The notes beneath the pieces are model-generated. The model was not told the DNA's origin. It ran no database searches and saw nothing but the letters and a program-made list of their open reading frames with translations. From assembly GCA_021787175.1 (NCBI GenBank), contig JAJYMF010000284.1, positions 1 to 6,729 on the forward strand: a DNA stretch of 6,729 nucleotides. Direction: 5' to 3'. This document shows positions 1 through 4,107 of this stretch, piece by piece; the stretch's first letter is position 1; every line of letters begins with the position of its first letter. The position numbers and the translations under genes were made by a program. Origin of the DNA: Pseudomonadota bacterium. GTDB lineage: Bacteria; Pseudomonadota; Gammaproteobacteria; Xanthomonadales; Rhodanobacteraceae.

Positions 1-304
1 TCTGGTCGAGAAGCCCAAGCCCGCGGTCGCGCCGTCCAATCTCGCCATCGTCGGCCGCTACCTGCTGCCGCCGCGGGTCTTCGAGCTGCTGGAGGCGACG
101 CGACCCGGCATGGGTGGCGAGATCCAGCTGACCGACGCGCTGGAAAAGCTGGCGCACGAACAGGAACTGCTGGCCTACCGCTTTGCCGGCGAACGCTTCG
201 ACTGCGGCAACAAGCTGGGCCTGGTCCGCGCGACGCTCAGTCTGGCGATGGACGATCCGGCGCTGGCGGCGGCGGTGCGCGAGTTCGTCGCGGCGCATGC
301 CTGA
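1..304 (+). CDS. galU: UTP-glucose-1-phosphate uridylyltransferase GalU, C-terminal part (5' end outside window)
   Basis: GalU makes UDP-glucose from UTP and glucose-1-phosphate in the cytoplasm, feeding the synthesis of LPS, exopolysaccharide and other glycans. About 100 residues are visible, roughly the last third of a family that is usually near 300 residues; the first full codon starts at base 2. Diagnostic stretches are VEKPKP (visible residues 2-7, holding the nucleotide-sugar-binding lysine region), SNLAIVGRYLLPP soon after, GGEIQLTDAL (38-47), and FDCGNKLGLVRA near the end, the equivalent of the family's YDCGxKLGYLKA. The reading frame is intact to a TGA at 302-304. The next gene starts inside the last codons of galU, so the two are probably co-transcribed and may be translationally coupled. 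The promoter lies outside the window. The family call is near certain; only the N-terminal half cannot be judged. Confidence 0.95.
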   Translation, partial: LVEKPKPAVAPSNLAIVGRYLLPPRVFELLEATRPGMGGEIQLTDALEKLAHEQELLAYRFAGERFDCGNKLGLVRATLSLAMDDPALAAAVREFVAAHA

Positions 305-1595
305 TCTGCGCGCCCCCGCCGCCGACAGCATCTACGCCGCGCGGGCGCCGCTCAGCTACGGCTATCCCAGCCTGGGCGGCCGCATCGAGGCCGAGGTCGC
401 TGTCGTCGGCGGCGGCTACGCCGGTTTGGCGACAGCGCTGGGCCTGGCCGAACGCGGCGTCAAGGGCGTGGTGCTTCTGGAGGCCGAGCGCGTCGGCTTC
501 GGCGCCTCGGGTCGCAACGGCGGCTTCGTCTTTGGCGGCTATTCGCTGGATGGGGACGCGCTGGTGCGACGCCTCGGCCGGGAGCGCGCGCGAGCGCTGT
601 ATCTGGCCACGCAGCAGGCGGTCCAGCTGATCCGCGCGCGCATCCAGCGCTACGCCATCGCCTGCGAGGCCAACGACGCCGGCGTGCTGTGGGCCAACTG
701 GTTTCGCGATCCCGAAGTGTTGCGTCGCCGGCAGCGCCAGCTGGCCGAGGATTTCGGCGTCGAATGGGAGTGGGTCGAGCCGGACGCGCTGCGCGGCATG
801 GTGCGCAGCGACCGCTACCACGGCGCGCTCTACGAGCGATCGGCGCTGCATCTCGATCCGCTGGCCTATGCGCGCGGGTTGGCTCAGGCGGCGACGGGGC
901 AGGGCGTGGTGCTGCGCGAAGCCTCGCGGGTGCTGCGCCTGGAACGCAGCGGCGGGGGGTTCCATCTGCACACCGGCGGCGGGCGCGTCGATGCGCGCCA
1001 GGTGGTGCTGGCCACCGGCGGCTATCTGGCCGGGCTGGAGCCGCAGGCCGATCGTGCGGTGCTGCCGATCGCCACCTACGTCATGGCGACCGAGCCGCTG
1101 GGCGGACGCCTGAGCGACTGCGTGCGCACCGCGGCGGCGGTCTACGACACCCGCTTCGCCTTCGATTACTGGCGACCGCTGGCCGACACCCGTCTGCTGT
1201 GGGGCGGGCGCATCTCGGTGCGCGACCGCCGCCCCGAGGACGTGCGCCGGCTGCTTTACCGCGACATGCTCAAGGTGTTTCCGCAGCTCGAGGGCACCCG
1301 CGTCGAATACGGCTGGTCCGGCCTGATGAGCTATGCCCGCCACCAGATGCCGCAGATCGGCGGCGACGGCCGCGGGCTGTGGTGGGCGCAGGCCTTCGGC
1401 GGCCATGGTCTGGCCCCGACCACGCTGGCCGGCGAACTGCTGGCCGCGGCGATCAGCCGAGACGATGACGCCTGGCGCCTGTTCGAACCGTTCGGCCTGG
1501 TCTCGGTGCAGCGACCGCTGGGCTATCTGGCGGCGCAGGCCCGTTATGCCTGGCTGCAATATCTCGACGCGCGCAAGGAACGCCGGGAAGCCTGA
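297..1595 (+). CDS. FAD-dependent oxidoreductase of the DadA/PuuB/OrdL type (DAO fold)
   Basis: A predicted 432-residue cytoplasmic flavoenzyme. The N-terminus carries the dinucleotide-binding Rossmann motif VVGGGYAG (residues 36-43, GxGxxG) with the ribose-binding acid at E62 (LLEAERVG), followed by ASGRNGG (70-76), typical of the PuuB/OrdL branch. Near the C-terminus, WWAQAFGGHGLAPTTLAG is the second FAD-contacting block, followed by the FxPFGL and PLGYLAAQARY tail common in this branch. Known members oxidise amines or amino acids such as gamma-glutamylputrescine, D-amino acids or glycine derivatives; the substrate here cannot be read from sequence. I chose ATG 297 because a start further upstream (183) would add about 38 arginine- and tryptophan-rich residues that are only the out-of-frame shadow of galU. 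With ATG 297 the protein begins shortly before the FAD domain and overlaps the galU stop by 8 nt. No clear Shine-Dalgarno precedes it, which fits translational coupling. The length is normal for the family. Confidence 0.88.
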   Translation: MPDLRAPAADSIYAARAPLSYGYPSLGGRIEAEVAVVGGGYAGLATALGLAERGVKGVVLLEAERVGFGASGRNGGFVFGGYSLDGDALVRRLGRERARALYLATQQAVQLIRARIQRYAIACEANDAGVLWANWFRDPEVLRRRQRQLAEDFGVEWEWVEPDALRGMVRSDRYHGALYERSALHLDPLAYARGLAQAATGQGVVLREASRVLRLERSGGGFHLHTGGGRVDARQVVLATGGYLAGLEPQADRAVLPIATYVMATEPLGGRLSDCVRTAAAVYDTRFAFDYWRPLADTRLLWGGRISVRDRRPEDVRRLLYRDMLKVFPQLEGTRVEYGWSGLMSYARHQMPQIGGDGRGLWWAQAFGGHGLAPTTLAGELLAAAISRDDDAWRLFEPFGLVSVQRPLGYLAAQARYAWLQYLDARKERREA

Positions 1596-1714
1596 TCGTT
1601 GCTGTCCGATGGGGGCATCCGCCGCGGCCTGTGCTTCGCGATCGACGTTCATGCGGGTCGCGGCAACCACATGGCAAGATGGCGCTCGCCTTCGCGTTGC
1701 GGTGCGCGCCCGTC

Positions 1715-2131
1715 ATGAATCCCCCGATGTCTTCGAATCTGTCCGCACAGGCTCCGCCCCTGACCGATCTGCCGGGCGCTTCCGTGCCCGCCGAGTGGGT
1801 TCGCGCGCTCACCGCGCCGCTGCATCGCCGCCGTGGGTGGTGCCGGGGCTTCGCCGTGCTGCTGCTGGGTTTCGGCGTGCTCAAGCTCTGGCACGGCAGC
1901 TGGCTGGATGCGCTGGTCGCGCTGTGCGGGGCGCTGTCGGCGTGGTTCCTGTTTCGCGCCGCTTCGGTGCTCAGCGCCGCGCACGCCAGTCTGCGGCCCG
2001 AGGATGCGCGGGCCGGGTTTGTCGCGCTGGCGCGCTACTTCATGCTGTCGGCGCTGACCAGCGCGCTGGGATTGCTGCTGTTGATCGGCACCATCGCCGA
2101 GGCCGTTGTGCAGGTGAGCCATGGCCTCTGA
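1715..2131 (+). CDS. Small multi-pass membrane protein, DUF5362-like (first of a tandem pair)
   Basis: About 138 residues from ATG 1715. After a proline- and serine-rich, probably cytoplasmic N-terminus come three hydrophobic segments at roughly residues 43-58, 64-84 and 108-132. A basic patch (HRRR, 37-40) precedes the first, and FRAASVLSAAH sits at the end of the second. This layout (two close helices, a polar linker with PEDA, a third helix) resembles the DUF5362 family from memory; no function is known. The start is uncertain: ATG 1679, 1715 and 1727 are all in frame, and none has a good Shine-Dalgarno. The stretch before 1715 reads as arginine- and cysteine-rich residues and is unlikely to be coding. 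The 3' end overlaps the next gene by 11 nt, so the two are almost certainly co-expressed. The partner shares the FRAAS motif and the helix pattern. An inner-membrane location is inferred from hydrophobicity. Confidence 0.72.
   Translation: MNPPMSSNLSAQAPPLTDLPGASVPAEWVRALTAPLHRRRGWCRGFAVLLLGFGVLKLWHGSWLDALVALCGALSAWFLFRAASVLSAAHASLRPEDARAGFVALARYFMLSALTSALGLLLLIGTIAEAVVQVSHGL
2112..2117 (+). promoter_or_regulatory. Ribosome binding site for the second membrane protein
   Basis: AGGTGA lies inside the 3' end of the upstream coding region, 3 nt before ATG 2121. It is the best Shine-Dalgarno match in this strand's small-gene pair and helps fix the start. Translation of the second gene probably depends on ribosomes finishing the first. 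Confidence 0.55.
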
Positions 2132-2537
2132 GACCGCGCCGGCGGCGGCCGCAGCGCCCACACCGCGAGCCGCCGCCGGCGCGGCCGCCCTGTTCGCCGA
2201 CACCATCGCGCCGCTGGCGCGTGCCACCGCGTGGATACGTGCCTGCGGCGTGTTCAACGGCGTGCTGGCAGTGTTGCTGGGGCTGACCATCATCGGCCTG
2301 CCGTTCGCCGCGGGGCTGGCCTGGGTGGCGTTCCTCGAATTTCGCGCCGCGTCGCGGCTCGATGCCGCGCGCCTGCGGCCCGCGGCGCCCGACGGCATCG
2401 ACCAGGCCGCCGCCGCGGTCAACGACATCGCGGTGCACTACATCGTGCAGGCCGTGATCACCACGCTGATGATCGCGGCCGCGCTGGTCGTGCTGGCCCT
2501 GTTCGCCCCGCTGCTTGGCAAGACGCTGCGGATCTGA
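2121..2537 (+). CDS. Small multi-pass membrane protein, DUF5362-like (second of a tandem pair)
   Basis: 138 residues. The first 35 residues are alanine- and proline-rich and low in complexity. Hydrophobic segments follow at about 41-58, 60-78 and 105-130, with EFRAASRLDAARLRP just after the second and a basic end (GKTLRI). The spacing and the FRAASxLxAA motif match the preceding gene, so they look like an ancient duplication. The helix pair with a TIIGLPFAAGLAW turn is what I recall from DUF5362 proteins; the biochemical role is unknown. The start ATG 2121 is supported by AGGTGA at 2112-2117, which matches the anti-Shine-Dalgarno although the spacing is short (3 nt). It lies 11 nt inside the end of the upstream gene. 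The gene is followed by a hairpin-bearing convergent gap. An inner-membrane location is inferred. Confidence 0.78.
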   Translation: MASETAPAAAAAPTPRAAAGAAALFADTIAPLARATAWIRACGVFNGVLAVLLGLTIIGLPFAAGLAWVAFLEFRAASRLDAARLRPAAPDGIDQAAAAVNDIAVHYIVQAVITTLMIAAALVVLALFAPLLGKTLRI

Positions 2538-2556
2538 GCGAAACGCCGACTTCGAT

Positions 2557-2609
2557 GCCGGCCGCAAGGCCGCGATGGCGGCCTCAGGCGCGGCAGGGAG
2601 GCGGCCGGC
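2557..2609. terminator. GC-rich nested hairpin between convergent genes, possible bidirectional terminator
   Basis: The 72-nt gap between the convergent genes holds two inverted repeats. The outer is a perfect 9-bp pair, GCCGGCCGC at 2557-2565 with GCGGCCGGC at 2601-2609. The inner is a perfect 7-bp stem, AGGCCGC at 2567-2573 with GCGGCCT at 2578-2584, closed by a 4-nt loop. The position after both stop codons suits a shared terminator. Neither strand has a T-run after the stem, so it is not a classical intrinsic terminator. It could stall polymerase or protect 3' ends instead, or be chance in GC-rich DNA. Confidence 0.35.
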
Positions 2610-3806
2610 TCACACCGCCTCGAGCACCATCGCGTAGCCCATGCCGGTGCCGATGCACATGGTGACCATGCCGTATTTCTGCTTGCGCCGGCGCAAGCCG
2701 TGCACGACGGTCGCGGTCAGCTTGGCGCCGGTAGCACCCAGCGGATGGCCCAGCGCGATCGCACCGCCCAGCGGATTGACCTTGGCCGGATCGAGACCGA
2801 GATCGCGGATCACCGCCAGCGCCTGCGCGGCGAAGGCTTCGTTGAGTTCGACCCAGTCGAGCTGGTCGCGGCCGATGCCGGCGAGCTTGAGCGCGCGCGG
2901 GATCGCCTCCTTGGGGCCGATGCCCATGATCTCCGGCGGCACGCCGGCCACCGACGCGCCGACGAAGCGCGCCAGCGGTGTCAGGCCGTAGTCCTTGATC
3001 GCCTGCGCGCTGGCCAGCAGCACTGCGCCGGCGCCGTCGGACATCTGCGAACTGTTGCCGGCGGTGACGCTGCCGCCGGCGCGGAATACGGCTTTCAGTT
3101 TGGCCAGACCGTCGAGGCTGGTGTCCTTGCGCGGACCCTCGTCGGTATCGATGCGGCGCTGGTCGGCCTTGGTCGCATGCGTGGCCAGATCAGGGTAGCG
3201 ATCATCCAGCGTGTACGGCGCGATCTCGTCGGCGAACTCGCCCGAGCCGATCGCCGCCAGCGCGCGCTGGTGGCTCTGCAGGGCGAAGGCATCCTGGTCC
3301 TCGCGGCTGACCTTCCAGCGCTCGGCGACCTTCTCGGCGGTGATGCCCATGCCGTAGGCGATGGCGACATGCTCGTTGTCGAACACGGCCGGGTTGATCG
3401 CCGGGCGATGGCCCATCATCGGCACCATGCTCATGCTCTCCGTGCCGCAGGCCAGCATCAGGTCGGCCTCGCCGAGGCGGATGCGGTCGGCGGCCATCGC
3501 CACCGCCTGCGCGCCCGACGAGCAGAAGCGGTTGACGGTCACGCCCGGCACCGTGTCCGGCAGGCCGGCCAGCAGCAGGCCGATGCGGGCGACATTCATG
3601 CCCTGCTCGGCTTCGGGCATGGCGCAGCCGACGATCACGTCACCGATGCGCTGCGGATCGATGCCCGGCGTCCTGGCCAGCGCGGCGCGGATCACGTGCG
3701 CCAGCAGGTCGTCGGGGCGGGTGTTGCGGAACACGCCGCGCGGCGCCTTGCCGATCGGCGTGCGCACCGCGGCGACGATGTAGGCGTCCTGGATTTGCTG
3801 GGTCAT
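2610..3806 (-). CDS. fadA: Acetyl-CoA C-acyltransferase (3-ketoacyl-CoA thiolase), FadA type
   Basis: A 398-residue thiolase that cleaves 3-ketoacyl-CoA with CoA to release acetyl-CoA, the last step of beta-oxidation, in the cytoplasm. The acyl-accepting cysteine is C95 in NRFCSSGAQ. The C-terminal catalytic set is complete: NEAF at 322-325, the histidine H354 in GGAIALGHPLGATGAK, and the second cysteine C384 in CIGTGMG. GTESMSMVPM fits the degradative thiolase family, and the length is standard. The start is set at 3806 rather than the upstream in-frame ATG at 3824, because GGAG (3814-3817 on the complementary strand) sits 7 nt before it and the protein then begins with the usual TQQIQDAYIVAAVRTPIG. 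It lies 301 nt downstream of, and on the same strand as, the hydratase/dehydrogenase gene. The pair resembles the fadN-fadA order of Bacillus, although the gap is long and full of repeats. A biosynthetic acetoacetyl-CoA thiolase role is less likely given the neighbour. Confidence 0.93.
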   Translation of the reverse strand: MTQQIQDAYIVAAVRTPIGKAPRGVFRNTRPDDLLAHVIRAALARTPGIDPQRIGDVIVGCAMPEAEQGMNVARIGLLLAGLPDTVPGVTVNRFCSSGAQAVAMAADRIRLGEADLMLACGTESMSMVPMMGHRPAINPAVFDNEHVAIAYGMGITAEKVAERWKVSREDQDAFALQSHQRALAAIGSGEFADEIAPYTLDDRYPDLATHATKADQRRIDTDEGPRKDTSLDGLAKLKAVFRAGGSVTAGNSSQMSDGAGAVLLASAQAIKDYGLTPLARFVGASVAGVPPEIMGIGPKEAIPRALKLAGIGRDQLDWVELNEAFAAQALAVIRDLGLDPAKVNPLGGAIALGHPLGATGAKLTATVVHGLRRRKQKYGMVTMCIGTGMGYAMVLEAV

Positions 3807-3813
3807 GCTTGAT

Positions 3814-3817
3814 CTCC
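3814..3817 (-). promoter_or_regulatory. Ribosome binding site deciding the thiolase start
   Basis: On the - strand GGAG lies 7 nt before ATG 3806. The alternative in-frame ATG at 3824 would put this Shine-Dalgarno inside the coding region, so the shorter start is favoured. The site lies just outside the first repeat copy, which begins at 3828. Confidence 0.7.
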
Positions 3818-3827
3818 AGAGCATTTG

Positions 3828-3860
3828 GTCCGCGAAGGACGCGAAGACCGCGAAGGTTTT
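3828..3860 (+). repeat. Repeat copy 1, with 9-nt internal periodicity
   Basis: Begins GTCCGCGAAGGACGCGAAG and continues with a third CGCGAAG unit followed by GTTTT. It is the clearest copy, in which CGCGAAG recurs every 9 nt three times. It ends about 21 nt upstream of the thiolase start codon (the thiolase reads on the opposite strand) and does not include the ribosome binding site. Confidence 0.8.
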
Positions 3861-3934
3861 CTCGATGATGGATCTTGTGCGATCGCGCGCGTCGTGGACC
3901 GGTGGACTTGGGTTTCGATGGCTTGGAAGTGCGG

Positions 3935-4009
3935 GTTTGCGAAGGGCGCCAGGATCGTGAAAAAAGCATCAAGTCCTGAAATTTTGCGCCCTTTGCGTTC
4001 TTCGCGGAC
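3935..4009. repeat. Inverted pair of repeat copies 2 and 3
   Basis: A decayed + copy (3935-3965, GTTTGCGAAGGGCGCC then GATCGTGAAAAAA) faces an inverted copy (3979-4009, ending CTTTGCGTTCTTCGCGGAC) across about 13 nt. I count 18 matches in the first 30 aligned positions of the two arms, so the hairpin would be imperfect. Copy 3 matches copy 1 better than its partner (22 of the first 27 positions). Confidence 0.7.
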
Positions 4010-4023
4010 AACTGCATTCAGGG

Positions 4024-4099
4024 GTCCGCAAAGGACGTCAAGAACGCGAAGATGTCAGTCAGATGAAGATCCTTCGCGCGCTTTACGGTCTTCGCGGAC
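4024..4099. repeat. Inverted pair of repeat copies 4 and 5
   Basis: The + copy (4024-4053, GTCCGCAAAGGACGTCAAG then AACGCGAAGAT) and the inverted copy (4069-4099) agree at 22 of the first 28 aligned positions, with about 15 nt between them. The pair could form a long imperfect hairpin in the RNA directly after the fadN stop codon, whose TGA is at 4108-4110 and only 8 nt from the repeat. A role as 3'-end protector or attenuator is inferred from position only. Confidence 0.75.
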
Positions 4100-4107
4100 G
4101 GTGGCTT

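Larger units (their letters stand above)
3828..4099. repeat. Cluster of about 30-nt CGCGAAG-type repeats in the fadN-fadA gap
   Basis: This is most of the 301-nt gene-free stretch between the two beta-oxidation genes. Five recognisable copies of an element starting GTCCGCGAAG are present: + orientation at 3828-3860, 3935-3965 and 4024-4053, and inverted at 3979-4009 and 4069-4099. Between copies 1 and 2 a weak inverted match (3871-3900) may be a decayed sixth copy. The best-preserved copy is three consecutive 9-nt units of the form CGCGAAGNN. The stretch is less GC-rich than the flanking genes. Open frames across it read as repetitive Lys/Arg/Glu/Gly text and are not genes. Similar CGCGAAG/CGCAAAG intergenic repeats are, from memory, common in gammaproteobacterial genomes. 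I see no clear promoter here. Confidence 0.85.

Noticed and set aside
183..296. N-terminal extension of the FAD oxidoreductase from ATG 183
   Set aside because: The extra residues are the out-of-frame reading of galU, rich in Trp, Arg and Ser; family members start close to the Rossmann fold.
237..1670. Long - strand open frame (477 codons) opposite the FAD oxidoreductase
   Set aside because: Composition is Ala/Arg/Gln/His-rich without family motifs; it is the antisense shadow of a gene with clear FAD motifs, a common artefact in GC-rich DNA.
1596..1714. Possible riboswitch, promoter or repeat relic in the gap before the small membrane proteins
   Set aside because: I looked for conserved riboswitch cores, a -35/-10 pair and CGCGAAG-type copies; only weak GC-rich partial matches (for example CTTCGCG near 1654 and 1690) were seen, no better than background.
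2700..3812. Long + strand open frame (370 codons) opposite the thiolase
   Set aside because: Antisense shadow with repetitive Arg/Ala/Asp/His content; the thiolase on the other strand has all catalytic residues.
3640..4017. - strand frame across the repeat cluster reading NAKGAK and NLRGLRVLRG
   Set aside because: The peptide is the translation of the CGCGAAG-type repeats running into an out-of-frame part of the thiolase; such text is a known kind of spurious annotation.
3828..4099. CRISPR array
   Set aside because: The repeats alternate in orientation, vary in sequence and spacing, and have no equal-length spacers or cas genes nearby.
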